From Rubrivivax sp. (lineage in GTDB: Bacteria; Pseudomonadota; Gammaproteobacteria; Burkholderiales; Burkholderiaceae_C), in the NCBI GenBank assembly GCA_027491255.1, contig JAIXWM010000178.1:62001-126000 (forward strand): a stretch of 64,000 nt of DNA, read 5' to 3'. This document shows positions 1-8,433 of the stretch, in pieces. Below the pieces are notes generated by a model. That model did not search any database. It had not been told where the DNA came from and saw only the letters and a list, made by a program, of their open reading frames with translations. The position numbers were made by a program, and so were the translations under genes. The stretch's first letter is position 1; each line of letters starts with the position of its first letter.

Positions 1-1
1 C

Positions 2-121
2 ACCATCTTGTTGATCATCCGGATTGCCGCCCTGGTCGTGATGTACTCGATCGTGAGACATTCAGGCCGCGTACCTGAGGTGAAGGACAGGTTCAATATC
101 GGGTTCACGTTCAGGCGCTGA
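2..121 (+). CDS. possible C-terminal end of a small membrane protein (cut by window edge)
   Basis: An open frame enters from the left edge and ends at a TGA at 119-121. Its 39 residues begin with a very hydrophobic run (TILLIIRIAALVVMYSIV), followed by a charged tail ending NIGFTFRR. This would suit the last membrane segment of a small inner-membrane protein. No start codon or domain is visible because the frame is truncated, and I do not recognise a family. Chance is a real alternative. Confidence 0.25.
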   Translation, partial: TILLIIRIAALVVMYSIVRHSGRVPEVKDRFNIGFTFRR

Positions 122-611
122 ACTCGCTCTTCCGCAGGTCTGCCATGGCCATGCCGAATGGACCACGGTTTCTCTGCCTCGGCGGTTGTCAAGCTTTGCC
201 CGTCAAGACGAAGGGCGTCGGCAGGGCTGCTGGGGTCATCACCGAACGCTGCCGAGCGGGTGTCAGATAGGCGGTGCCAAGGCGGTGGCATCGGGTTGAA
301 TCTTCCGGGCCATGCCTTTCGGGCGGTCAGGGTCATGGCCGCAAGCTCGCCAGCTGTCAGGAAAGCGCTGACGTCGCGTGTGGACTTGATGGCTGGGGTG
401 AGAGGATTCGACTCATCAGCCGCAGCGGGGGCTTGGGTAGACGACTGCCGCGCAACGCCGTGCAGCAAGATGTAAAGGCGTGCGAGAGCATGAAACGGCG
501 CTGGTGACCGTGGGTGGAAACAAGTCGAAACAGTGAGGCCGGCAATTGCCGTCGTGCGCAGCATCCGCGTTGCGCGGACTGGGCCAAATGTCTGGCTTTG
601 CGAAAAATTCC
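122..611. other. intergenic stretch without a convincing gene
   Basis: About 490 bases with visibly lower GC than the rest of the window. Short frames exist on both strands, but none has convincing codon bias, a ribosome binding site or a recognisable product. The only clear structure is a copy of the tRNA-Pro 3' end at 390-411, listed separately. Confidence 0.5.
390..411 (-). repeat. partial copy of the 3' end of tRNA-Pro (att-like)
   Basis: Positions 395-411 repeat 17 consecutive bases of the tRNA-Pro 3' half (617-633), in the same orientation. Outside the exact match the encoded CCA is also kept (plus-strand tgg at 390-392). The two bases between the CCA and the 17-mer differ. The copies are 222 bp apart. 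Tyrosine-recombinase elements that integrate into tRNA genes leave such 3'-end copies. No integrase is visible between the copies, so this would be a scar, or the edge of an island lying to the left. Confidence 0.5.
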
Positions 612-688
612 TGGTCGGGGTGAGAGGATTCGAACCTCCGGCCTCTACGTCCCGAACGTAGCGCTCTACCAGGCTAAGCTACACCCCG
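612..688 (-). tRNA. tRNA-Pro (anticodon CGG)
   Basis: On the minus strand the sequence folds as a complete cloverleaf. The acceptor stem is CGGGGTG/CACCCCG and the anticodon stem CTACG/CGTAG, enclosing the loop TTCGGGA with anticodon CGG, which reads proline CCG codons. The T arm is GGAGG TTCGAAT CCTCT and the 3' CCA is encoded. The length is 77 nt. It lies 47 nt downstream of ispB on the same strand, and I see no strong promoter of its own. Confidence 0.95.
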
Positions 689-735
689 ATTGGGCCTGCG
701 CACCAGAGGCGCAGAACCCGTAGGCACGCGAGGCA

Positions 736-1719
736 TCAGGAACTGCGCTTCACGACCCGAGTCGACAATTCTAGCAGGGCAGCGCGGGCGCGGCCCTCGG
801 GCAGGTGACGGAGGTTGCTGCGTGCCAGGTCCACCTCGTGTTGTGCGGCCTCGCGCGTGGCCTCCAGCGCCCCCGTGCGGCGGATGATGGCGATGATCTC
901 GCCAAGACGTTCGACTTCGCCGTCGCGTACCGCGCGGCGCAGCAGTTCGCGCTCGGCGGCGCTGCAGCGCTCCAGCGCCACCAGCAGCGGCAGCGTGGGC
1001 TTGCCCTCGCGCAGATCGTCGCCGACGTTCTTGCCGAGCTGCTGGCTGTCGCCCTCGTAGTCGAGGAGGTCGTCCACGAGCTGGAACGCAGTGCCCAGGC
1101 GACGCCCGAAATCGGCGCAGGCCTCCTCGGCTTCGGTGGACGCGCCGCCGAGCAGCGCACCCAGGCGGGCGCTGGCCTCGAACAGCTTGGCGGTCTTGAA
1201 GCGGATCACACGCAGGTATTGCTCGACCGCGAGGTCCGGGTCGTGCATGTTCAACAGTTGCAGCACCTCGCCCTCGGCGATCACGTTCGTCGCATCGGCC
1301 AGCACCGCGAGCACCCGCATGCGCTCGACCGAGACCATCATCTGGAAGGCGCGCGAGTACAGGAAGTCGCCCACAAGCACGCTGGGTGCGTTGCCGAACA
1401 GTGCATTGGCCGTCGGCCGCCCGCGGCGCAGCGAGGACTCGTCCACCACGTCGTCATGCAGCAGCGTGGCCGTGTGGATGAACTCGACCGTTGCGGCCAG
1501 TTCCAGCCGCTCGTGTCCGCTGAAGCCGAAGGCATCGGCAAACAGCAGCAGCAGGCGCGGGCGGATGCGCTTGCCACCGGCACTGACGATGTAGCGGCCG
1601 ATCTGGTCGATCAGCACCACCTGGGATGACAGGCGCTGCAGGATGACGTCGTCGACCTGCCGCATGGCCTCGTCCAGGAAGTCGGCGGGGACGCTCTGGG
1701 GGTCGGCGACGGCGGTCAA
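736..1719 (-). CDS. ispB: octaprenyl/polyprenyl diphosphate synthase
   Basis: A trans-prenyltransferase that extends farnesyl diphosphate with isopentenyl diphosphate to make the side chain of ubiquinone. The first aspartate-rich motif DDVVD is at about residues 89-93 and the second, DDLLD, at about 216-220. GGKRIRP near residue 48 binds the substrate diphosphate. The product is 327 residues, close to E. coli IspB (323). No ATG lies before the conserved N-terminus except the late MRQVDD, so I chose TTG at 1719, which follows a TATAAT box by 33 nt. The alternative ATG would remove about 18 residues. The gene diverges from rplU and precedes tRNA-Pro. Confidence 0.93.
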   Translation of the reverse strand: MTAVADPQSVPADFLDEAMRQVDDVILQRLSSQVVLIDQIGRYIVSAGGKRIRPRLLLLFADAFGFSGHERLELAATVEFIHTATLLHDDVVDESSLRRGRPTANALFGNAPSVLVGDFLYSRAFQMMVSVERMRVLAVLADATNVIAEGEVLQLLNMHDPDLAVEQYLRVIRFKTAKLFEASARLGALLGGASTEAEEACADFGRRLGTAFQLVDDLLDYEGDSQQLGKNVGDDLREGKPTLPLLVALERCSAAERELLRRAVRDGEVERLGEIIAIIRRTGALEATREAAQHEVDLARSNLRHLPEGRARAALLELSTRVVKRSS

Positions 1720-1752
1720 ATCGGGTCCGATGTCAGGCTGGAGTGCGCAGAG

Positions 1753-1758
1753 ATTATA
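1753..1758 (-). promoter_or_regulatory. -10 box of the ispB promoter
   Basis: A perfect TATAAT on the minus strand, about 33 nt upstream of the chosen ispB TTG start. No good -35 hexamer is visible at 17 bp. Confidence 0.55.
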
Positions 1759-1833
1759 GGAACCGGGCCGCAGCCGTCTGTGTTCGTGCGCGCCGCGCGA
1801 CTCCTCCTGCCCCGTCCTGGGGTGCACCTCGGC

Positions 1834-1839
1834 TATACT
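1834..1839 (+). promoter_or_regulatory. -10 box of the rplU-rpmA promoter
   Basis: TATACT on the plus strand, about 130 nt upstream of the rplU start codon, implying a leader of about 120 nt. The surrounding 10 bases ggctatactg also occur around the -10 box in front of bchI. Confidence 0.45.
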
Positions 1840-1968
1840 GGCGGGCTTCGTTTGCGGTGAGCGTGGCGTTTTCGCGCGCAGAATTCCGGTCGGCCTTGCG
1901 GTCGCCCCGGGGCTGCCGTCGGGGTGCTGCCCGCTGCGCAGAAGGCTCTTTTTCGTGAAAGGTCTCAC

Positions 1969-2280
1969 ATGTACGCGGTCATAAAAACCGGTGGCAAGCA
2001 ATACAAAGTGGCTTCCGGCGACAAGATCAAGGTAGAACAGATTGCTGCGGACGTGGGCCAGGACATCACCATCGAACAGGTGCTCGCCGTGGGCCACGGC
2101 GCGGATCTGAAGGTCGGCAGTCCCTGGGTCGCGGGTGCGAGCGTGACGGCCACGGTGGTGGCGCATGGCAAGCACGACAAGGTCCGCATCTTCAAGATGC
2201 GTCGCCGCAAGCACTACCAGAAGCATGGCGGTCACCGCCAGCACTACACCGAGCTGCAAATCGGCGCGGTCAACGCCTGA
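1969..2280 (+). CDS. rplU: 50S ribosomal protein L21
   Basis: Begins MYAVIKTGGKQYKV, the typical L21 start, and is 103 residues long, the normal length. The basic C-terminal part (FKMRRRKHYQKHGGHRQHYTEL) is the conserved 23S rRNA-binding region. A longer in-frame start at 1924 exists, but 1969 matches the family. The order rplU-rpmA-obgE is conserved in most bacteria, and rpmA follows 21 bp later. Confidence 0.97.
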   Translation: MYAVIKTGGKQYKVASGDKIKVEQIAADVGQDITIEQVLAVGHGADLKVGSPWVAGASVTATVVAHGKHDKVRIFKMRRRKHYQKHGGHRQHYTELQIGAVNA

Positions 2281-2301
2281 CGAACCCGGGAGTCATCCAC
2301 C

Positions 2302-2559
2302 ATGGCACAGAAAAAAGGCGGCGGTTCCACCCGCAACGGTCGCGATTCGCAGCCCAAGATGCTGGGCGTCAAGGTCTTCGGTGGCCAGACGGTGCCGGCC
2401 GGCTCGATCATCGTGCGCCAGCGCGGCACCCGCTTCCACGCCGGCCCCAACGTGGGCTTGGGGCGTGATCACACGCTGTTCGCGCTCGTCGACGGCACGG
2501 TCAGTTTCGCCGTCAAGGGCCCGCTGAACCGGCAGGTGGTTTCGGTCACCGCCGCCTGA
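2302..2559 (+). CDS. rpmA: 50S ribosomal protein L27
   Basis: 85 residues, starting MAQKKGGGSTRNGRDSQPKMLGVK, the standard L27 N-terminus. This flexible end reaches the peptidyl transferase centre. The conserved GSIIVRQRGTRFHAGPNVGLGRDHTLFA block follows. It is cotranscribed with rplU, and a GC-rich hairpin lies between it and obgE. Confidence 0.97.
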   Translation: MAQKKGGGSTRNGRDSQPKMLGVKVFGGQTVPAGSIIVRQRGTRFHAGPNVGLGRDHTLFALVDGTVSFAVKGPLNRQVVSVTAA

Positions 2560-2579
2560 GCGCGCGGGCGCACCTGACG

Positions 2580-2601
2580 AGCCCCGGCCTCGGCCGGGGT
2601 T
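2580..2601 (+). terminator. GC-rich hairpin between rpmA and obgE
   Basis: The inverted repeat CCCCGGC-CTCG-GCCGGGG is followed by TTCGCGTTT, about 20 nt after the rpmA stop. It could attenuate transcription into obgE and help set the high ribosomal-protein to GTPase ratio. The T-run is weak, so it is at best a partial terminator. Confidence 0.4.
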
Positions 2602-2632
2602 CGCGTTTCCAGGCCTCCTGGCCGTACCCCCG

Positions 2633-3784
2633 ATGAAATTCGTTGACGAAGCCTTGATCGACGTGTCCGCAGGCCACGGCGGGGCCGGCTGCGTCAGTTT
2701 CCGGCGCGAGAAGTTCATTCCCTTCGGCGGTCCGAACGGGGGGGACGGCGGGCGCGGCGGCAGCGTCTACGCGCTGGCCGACGTGAACCTCAACACGCTG
2801 GTGGACTTCCGCTTCACGCGGCGTTTCGAGGCCGACAACGGCGAGCCCGGGCGTGGTTCGGACCAGTTCGGCGCGGCGGGCTCGGACATCGTCCTGCGCA
2901 TGCCGGTGGGCACCATCGGCGTCGATGCCGACACGGGCGAGCGCCTTTTCGAGCTGCTCGAACCCGACGAGCGTGTGCTGCTGGCCAAGGGCGGCGACGG
3001 CGGGTTCGGCAACCTGCACTTCAAGAGCAGCACCAACCGATCGCCGCGCCAGAAGACCCCGGGCTGGCCTGGCGAGGCGCGTCGCCTGCGACTGGAGCTT
3101 CGCGTGTTGGCCGACGTGGGGCTGCTGGGCATGCCCAATGCCGGCAAGTCCACGCTCATCACGGCGATTTCCAAGGCGCGGCCCAAGGTCGCTGACTATC
3201 CCTTCACGACGCTGCACCCGCACCTGGGCGTGGTGCGCGTCGGCCCGGACCAGAGCTTCGTCGTCGCGGATGTGCCGGGCTTGATCGAAGGAGCCTCGGA
3301 CGGCGCCGGCCTTGGTCTGCAGTTCCTGCGGCACCTGCAGCGTACCCAGCTGCTGTGGCATGTCGTCGACGTCGCACCCTTCGACGCAGCCGTGGACCCG
3401 GTCGCGCAGGCGCGTGCCATCGTCAAGGAACTCAAGGCCTACGACGCGGCCTTGCACGCCAAGCCGCGCTGGCTGGTGCTGAACAAGATCGACATGATTC
3501 CCGCCGAGGAGCGCGAGGCTCTCGTGCGCGACTTCGTGCGCCGCCTGCGCTGGAAGGGCCCGGTGTTCGTCATCTCGGCGCTGGCGCGCGAGGGGCTGGA
3601 CGCTCTCGTTCGTGGCACCTTCGAGCACGTGAGCGCGCATCGGCGGGCCGCGGTCGAGGTGCCCGACGTGCGCTTCGAGGAAGCAGACACGCCGACACCG
3701 CAGCCCGAAGGCGCTGCCGCTGCGGCGCCCGCCGTACCCGCGCGACGCCGCCCGGCCAGGCCGCGCCCCGTGCCCCATGGCTGA
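2633..3784 (+). CDS. obgE: Obg-family GTPase (ribosome assembly)
   Basis: 383 residues. The glycine-rich Obg fold occupies residues 1-158 (GHGGAGCVSFRREKFIPFGGPNGGDGG). The G domain starts near residue 159, with P-loop GMPNAGKST at 166-174, a DVPGLIEGA switch II and NKID. ObgE binds the large ribosomal subunit and links its assembly to the GTP/ppGpp state. The C-terminal tail is Ala/Pro/Arg-rich and variable. The last 8 bases overlap proB, which suggests coupled translation. Confidence 0.96.
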   Translation: MKFVDEALIDVSAGHGGAGCVSFRREKFIPFGGPNGGDGGRGGSVYALADVNLNTLVDFRFTRRFEADNGEPGRGSDQFGAAGSDIVLRMPVGTIGVDADTGERLFELLEPDERVLLAKGGDGGFGNLHFKSSTNRSPRQKTPGWPGEARRLRLELRVLADVGLLGMPNAGKSTLITAISKARPKVADYPFTTLHPHLGVVRVGPDQSFVVADVPGLIEGASDGAGLGLQFLRHLQRTQLLWHVVDVAPFDAAVDPVAQARAIVKELKAYDAALHAKPRWLVLNKIDMIPAEEREALVRDFVRRLRWKGPVFVISALAREGLDALVRGTFEHVSAHRRAAVEVPDVRFEEADTPTPQPEGAAAAAPAVPARRRPARPRPVPHG

Positions 3785-4895
3785 GTCGCTGGCCGGCGCG
3801 CGCCGCATCGTCGTCAAGGTCGGCTCCAGCCTGGTCACCGACGAAGGGCGGGGCATCGACGCCCAGGCCATCGGCAACTGGTCGCGCCAGCTCGCGGTGC
3901 TCGCGCGTGACGGGCGCGAGGTCGTCATGGTCTCCAGCGGTGCCATTGCCGAGGGCATGAAGCGCCTGGGCTGGACCACTCGACCCAAGGAACTGCACGA
4001 GCTCCAGGCCGCCGCCGCCGTGGGCCAGATGGGCCTGGTGCAGATGTACGAGACCCAGTTGCGCAGCCACGGCATGGCCAGCGCGCAGGTGCTGCTGACG
4101 CACGCCGACCTGGCCGATCGGGAGCGCTACCTGAACGCGCGCTCGACCTTGCTGACGCTGCTGCAGCTCCAGGTCATCCCGGTCATCAACGAAAACGACA
4201 CCGTCGTCAACGACGAGATCAAGTTCGGCGACAACGACACGCTGGGCGCGCTCGTGGCCAATCTCGTCGATGCCGACGCGCTCGTGATCCTCACCGACCA
4301 GCGCGGTTTGTATGCGGCCGATCCGCGCAAGGATCCGGCGGCCCGCTTCGTCGACCGCGCCGTCGCCGGGGATCCCGAACTCGAGCGCATGGCCGGCGGT
4401 GCCGGCTCGCAGATCGGCCGCGGCGGCATGATCACCAAGATCCTCGCGGCCAAGCGCGCCGCCGGCAGCGGCGCGAGCACCGTGATCGCATGGGGTCGGG
4501 AGCCTGACGTGCTGCTGCGTTTGGCTGCAGGCGAGTCTATCGGCACGCTGCTGGTGGCCAGCACGCCCAAGCTCGCCGCGCGCAAGCAGTGGATGGCCGA
4601 CCACCTGCAACTGCGCGGCGCTGTCGTCGTGGACGACGGCGCTGTGCGCAAGCTGCGCGAGGAGGGCAAGAGCCTGTTGCCGATCGGCGTGCTCACCGTC
4701 AGCGGCGATTTCGCACGTGGCGATGTGATCGCCGTGCGCTCCCAGTCCGGGGCGGAGGTGGCACGTGGACTGGCGAACTATTCCTCGGCCGAGGCGCGCC
4801 TGATCGCGCGCAAACCCTCGTCACAGATCGAAGGCCTGCTCGGCTACGCCAACGAGCCCGAGCTCATCCACCGCGACAACCTCGTCCTGGGCTGA
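3777..4895 (+). CDS. proB: glutamate 5-kinase
   Basis: 372 residues. The amino-acid kinase domain (IVVKVGSSLVTDEGRG, VSSGAIAEG, NENDTVVNDEIKFGDNDTLGALVA) is followed by a C-terminal PUA domain (about 280-360). It phosphorylates L-glutamate, the first step of proline synthesis. proA is not in the window. The start overlaps obgE by 8 nt. The TGA stop forms the first bases of the dispersed element at 4892-5050. Confidence 0.96.
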   Translation: MAESLAGARRIVVKVGSSLVTDEGRGIDAQAIGNWSRQLAVLARDGREVVMVSSGAIAEGMKRLGWTTRPKELHELQAAAAVGQMGLVQMYETQLRSHGMASAQVLLTHADLADRERYLNARSTLLTLLQLQVIPVINENDTVVNDEIKFGDNDTLGALVANLVDADALVILTDQRGLYAADPRKDPAARFVDRAVAGDPELERMAGGAGSQIGRGGMITKILAAKRAAGSGASTVIAWGREPDVLLRLAAGESIGTLLVASTPKLAARKQWMADHLQLRGAVVVDDGAVRKLREEGKSLLPIGVLTVSGDFARGDVIAVRSQSGAEVARGLANYSSAEARLIARKPSSQIEGLLGYANEPELIHRDNLVLG

Positions 4896-5050
4896 GCGTC
4901 TTTGCCCTGCGCGCGTCTTGCACGCCAGGACGCCTCTTCCGGTCCTTGCACATCCTCGCCGTGGCTCGAGCCGAGGCTGCGGTACGTATCCGTATGCGGG
5001 CCGTTCCGGCGCGCCTACCCGGCGTGGCCGACAAAACGCTCGGCCTTTGA
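4892..5050 (+). repeat. dispersed intergenic element, copy 1
   Basis: First of five related elements in the window. It starts at CTGAG, where TGA is the proB stop codon, and ends at CCTTTGA. It shares blocks with the other copies: gcacgccaggac, gtccttgca, atcctcgccgtgg, atgcgggccgttccggcg and cgctcggc. The central hairpin is GGCTCGAGCC (4964-4973). This is the most diverged 5' end, since the others read CTGAGAGSC. The neighbour downstream, rppH, is convergent. Confidence 0.75.
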
Positions 5051-5082
5051 ACATGCCGGCCCCCGGAGGCCCGGGGTGCGTG

Positions 5083-5742
5083 TCAGCAAGCCTCGCCGGA
5101 CGTCGGATGGTCGGCCCCGTACACCCCGATCCGGGGGGGTGTCGTCGCGTGGTCTTCCGGCGCCCGGGGCTCGGCCCACGGCCCGGGGGCCGCGTCCAGA
5201 TCACCGCAGGGGTTGCCCTCGCGGCGCATGCTGCGTATCCCGGCGCGCAGGTAGCGGCTCTGCGGTTGGGTCCGCGGCAGGTATCGCGCCAGTTCCGTCA
5301 GCGCCAGTTCGTAGACCTCACGCTTGAATTCGATGACCATGTCCAGCGGCACCCAGTAGTCGTTCCAGCGCCAGGCATCGAACTCGGGGTGGTCGGTCGC
5401 GCGCAGGTTCATGTCGCTGTCGCGGCCGAGCAGCCGCAGCAGGAACCAGATCTGCTTCTGGCCGCGGTAGTGGCCGCGTGCGTCACGCCGGATGAAGTGC
5501 TCGGGGACCTCGTAGCGCAGCCAGTCGCGCGTGCGACCCACGATGCGCACGTGTTCAGGCATCAGCCCCACCTCCTCGTGGAGCTCGCGGAACATCGCCT
5601 GCTCAGGCGTCTCCCCGTGCTTGATGCCGCCCTGAGGGAACTGCCAAGAGTGTGTCTTCAGGCGCTTGCCCCAGAAGACCTGGTTGCGCCCATTGAGCAG
5701 GACGATGCCGACATTGGGCCTGAACCCATCCCTGTCGAGCAT
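5083..5742 (-). CDS. rppH: RNA pyrophosphohydrolase (Nudix)
   Basis: Starts MLDRDGFRPNVGIVLLNGRNQVFWGKR. The Nudix box GGIKHGETPEQAMFRELHEEVGL lies at residues 38-60, with the metal-binding REL-EE core. RppH removes pyrophosphate from the 5' triphosphate of mRNA and so opens it to RNase E. The product is 219 residues against about 160-190 in relatives. The extra length is a low-complexity tail after residue 160 (RSMRREGNPCGDLDAAPG...), which may be dispensable. It diverges from proS. The GGAG before the ATG is a reasonable ribosome site. Confidence 0.94.
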   Translation of the reverse strand: MLDRDGFRPNVGIVLLNGRNQVFWGKRLKTHSWQFPQGGIKHGETPEQAMFRELHEEVGLMPEHVRIVGRTRDWLRYEVPEHFIRRDARGHYRGQKQIWFLLRLLGRDSDMNLRATDHPEFDAWRWNDYWVPLDMVIEFKREVYELALTELARYLPRTQPQSRYLRAGIRSMRREGNPCGDLDAAPGPWAEPRAPEDHATTPPRIGVYGADHPTSGEAC

Positions 5743-5980
5743 AATCTCACTCCGATTTCCTATTGCAATTGATTGTGCACCGGGCCGCTTGCAGCGTCTT
5801 GCTCGCTAACCCGCATGCGCCGTCCGAGCCCCGGTCGATTGCAGGCTCCGGGGCATTTCGGCCGCACGCGACTCGCCCGCGGCGGCGCCCGGGGCGGTCC
5901 GGCCGGCTCGCAGGCCGAGCCCGTGCCACGAAGCCGCAGCACCGCGGCGCCCTCCGCTTCCTCGCTCCTGACGCCCTCCC

Positions 5981-7729
5981 ATGAAAGCCAGTTCATTTTT
6001 CATCGCCACGCTGAAGGAAGCCCCCGCCGACGCCGAGGTCGTCAGTCACCGCCTGATGATGCGCGCAGGGATGATCAAGCGCCTGGCCGCGGGCATCTAC
6101 AACTACATGCCGATGGGGCTGCGCGTGATCCGCAAGGTCGAGGCCATCATCCGCGAGGAGATGGAGCGCGCCGGGGCGGTCGAGCTGCTGATGCCGGTGG
6201 TCCAGCCGGCCGAGCTGTGGCAGGAGACCGGGCGCTTCGCGAAGATGGGTCCCGAGCTGCTGCGTGTGAAGGACCGCCACGAGCGTGACTACGTGATCCA
6301 GCCCACGAGCGAAGAAGTCGTCACCGACATCGCGCGCCAGGAATTGCGCAGCTACAAGCAGCTGCCGAAGAATTTCTATCACATCCAGACCAAGTTCCGC
6401 GACGAGCGCCGTCCGCGCTTCGGCGTGATGCGCGGTCGCGAGTTCACGATGAAGGATGCCTACTCCTTCGACCGCGACAAGGACGGCGCTGCGCGCAGCT
6501 ACGAGGCCATGTTCGAGGCCTACAAGCGCATCTTCGACCGCTTCGGTCTGCAGTACCGGGCCGTGGCCGCCGACACCGGCGCCATCGGTGGCGACCTCTC
6601 GCACGAGTTCCAGGTCATTGCCGACACCGGCGAGGACGCGATCGTCTACTGCCCCGACAGCGACTACGCGGCCAACATCGAACTGGCCGAGGCGCTCGCG
6701 CCCGCTGCGCCGCGCAGCGCGCCGACGCAGGCGGTGGCCAAGACGTCCACCCCCGGCAAGAGCACCTGCGCCGATGTGGCCGCCTACCTCGGCCTGCCGC
6801 TGGCGGCGACGATCAAGTCGCTGGTACTCGCCACGGACGACGTCGATGCCTTCGGCACGCGCACCGGGACCACGGTGTGGTTGCTGCTGGTGCGCGGTGA
6901 CCACAGCCTGAACGAGGTCAAGACCGGCAAGGTCGAGGGCCTGAAGAACGGCTTCCGCTTCGCCACCGTGGCCGAGATCGAGGACCACTTCGGCTGCAAG
7001 CCCGGCTACCTCGGGCCGGTGGGCACGCGCAAGCCGGTGCGCGTGGTGGCCGACCGCACGGTCGCGGCGATGAGCGACTTCGTATGCGGCGCCAACGACG
7101 CCGACTTCCACCTCACCGGCGTGAACTGGGGCCGTGACCTTCCCGAGCCCGACCTCGTCGCCGACCTGCGCAACGTGGTCGAGGGCGATCCGTCGCCCGA
7201 CGGCCGTGGCGTGCTTGCGATCCAGCGCGGCATCGAGGTCGGCCATGTGTTCTACCTCGGCACCAAGTACAGCCAGGCCATGGGCGCGAGCTACCTGGAC
7301 GAGACCGGCAAGCCGCGCCTGATGGAGATGGGTTGCTACGGCATCGGCGTCACCCGCATCCTGGGCGCGGCGATCGAGCAGAACCATGACGAGCGCGGGA
7401 TCATCTGGCCGGCGTCGATCGCCCCCTTCCAGGCCGTGATCTGCCCCATCGGCTACGAGCGCAGCGACGAGGTGCGTTCGGCGGCCGACCGGCTGCATGC
7501 CGAGTTGCGTGCGCTCGGCGTGGACACGCTGCTCGACGACCGCGGCGAGCGCCCGGGTGCGATGTTCGCCGACTGGGAACTGATCGGTGTGCCGCAGCGC
7601 CTGGTCGTCTCCGACCGCGGCCTGAAGGATGGCACGGTCGAACTCCAGGGCCGGCGCGAGACGCAGGCCGCGCGCGTGCCGGTCTCGGACGCGGCGCGAC
7701 TGCTGCGCGAGCGGCTCGGCGCCGTGTGA
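5981..7729 (+). CDS. proS: prolyl-tRNA synthetase
   Basis: 582 residues, a bacterial-type class II synthetase. Motif 2 reads FRDERRPRFGVMRGREFTMKDAYSFD near residues 135-160. An inserted editing domain occupies about 220-400 (STCADVAAYLGLPLAATIKSLVL), where Ala-tRNA-Pro is hydrolysed. Motif 3 (MEMGCYGIGVTRILGAAIEQ) and an anticodon-binding domain complete it. The start ATG gives the usual MKASSFFIATLKEAP. The GTG of the next gene overlaps its stop. Confidence 0.97.
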   Translation: MKASSFFIATLKEAPADAEVVSHRLMMRAGMIKRLAAGIYNYMPMGLRVIRKVEAIIREEMERAGAVELLMPVVQPAELWQETGRFAKMGPELLRVKDRHERDYVIQPTSEEVVTDIARQELRSYKQLPKNFYHIQTKFRDERRPRFGVMRGREFTMKDAYSFDRDKDGAARSYEAMFEAYKRIFDRFGLQYRAVAADTGAIGGDLSHEFQVIADTGEDAIVYCPDSDYAANIELAEALAPAAPRSAPTQAVAKTSTPGKSTCADVAAYLGLPLAATIKSLVLATDDVDAFGTRTGTTVWLLLVRGDHSLNEVKTGKVEGLKNGFRFATVAEIEDHFGCKPGYLGPVGTRKPVRVVADRTVAAMSDFVCGANDADFHLTGVNWGRDLPEPDLVADLRNVVEGDPSPDGRGVLAIQRGIEVGHVFYLGTKYSQAMGASYLDETGKPRLMEMGCYGIGVTRILGAAIEQNHDERGIIWPASIAPFQAVICPIGYERSDEVRSAADRLHAELRALGVDTLLDDRGERPGAMFADWELIGVPQRLVVSDRGLKDGTVELQGRRETQAARVPVSDAARLLRERLGAV

Positions 7730-8376
7730 GCCCGCAGGCGCCGCTGCGGCGCCGCGCCTGGCTGGCCACGGGGCTGGCCAGCGCGGCACTGGCCAGCGGC
7801 GCGGGGCTCGTCGCGCTGGCACCACGCCCTGCGAGGGCGGGCGCGCAGATCGAGGAGCCGCTGTCGGACACGGTGCGCTCAGCGCTGTCTGCCGCAGTGG
7901 CCGAGGCGCCGCCGCCACGGCTGGAGTTCGCCACTGCGGCCGACAGCCAGGACCACGCCCGCTGGCGCGAGCGCGCCGGTGCCCGCCTGGCGCGACACAA
8001 GCCCGTGGCGCAGGTACGCGCCGAGTTCCTCGACACCGTCTGGTACGAGAGCCGACGCGCCGGCCTGCAAACTGCGCTCGTGCTCGGGCTGATCGAGGTC
8101 GAGAGCGGATTTCGCAAGTACGCGATCAGCCCCGCCGGCGCGCGCGGCTACATGCAGGTGATGCCCTTCTGGGTCCGCCTCATCGGCGACGGCGACGAGC
8201 GCCGGCTGTTCCACCTGCAAACCAACCTGCGCTACGGCTGCGCCATCCTGCGCCACTACCTCGAGCGCGAGCGCGGCGACCTTTTCCTGGCGCTGGGCCG
8301 CTACAACGGCAGCCGCGGCCGCGCCGAGTACCCGCAGGCGGTGTTCGCCGCGCGCGAGCAGTGGCCTGACTCCTGA
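7726..8376 (+). CDS. lytic murein transglycosylase (SLT domain)
   Basis: 216 residues, translated from a GTG that overlaps the proS stop (GTGA). Residues 1-38 form an export signal with RRRAW followed by a hydrophobic run, possibly Tat-type, ending at ARA. The SLT domain begins near residue 100. Catalytic Glu126 is in LIEVESGFRKYAISPAGARGYMQVMPFW, and NLRYGCAILRHYL and ALGRYNGS follow. It cleaves peptidoglycan glycan strands to 1,6-anhydro-muropeptides. The same proS-SLT pairing is common in Burkholderiales (recalled, not checked). Confidence 0.9.
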   Translation: MSPQAPLRRRAWLATGLASAALASGAGLVALAPRPARAGAQIEEPLSDTVRSALSAAVAEAPPPRLEFATAADSQDHARWRERAGARLARHKPVAQVRAEFLDTVWYESRRAGLQTALVLGLIEVESGFRKYAISPAGARGYMQVMPFWVRLIGDGDERRLFHLQTNLRYGCAILRHYLERERGDLFLALGRYNGSRGRAEYPQAVFAAREQWPDS

Positions 8377-8382
8377 CCTTCA

Positions 8383-8406
8383 CCGCAGGCCCGCCGGGCC
8401 CTGCGG
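8383..8406. terminator. hairpin between convergent genes
   Basis: CCGCAGGCCC and GGGCCCTGCGG pair around a 3-nt loop with one bulge, between the transglycosylase gene and the convergent ubiX. There is no clear T-run on either side. Confidence 0.35.
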
Positions 8407-8433
8407 GCTTAGCCGCGACCTGAGGGCAAGGCG

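Noticed and set aside
158..475. 105-codon plus-strand frame near the window start
   Set aside because: No ribosome site, weak codon bias and no recognisable sequence. It also crosses the tRNA 3'-end copy.
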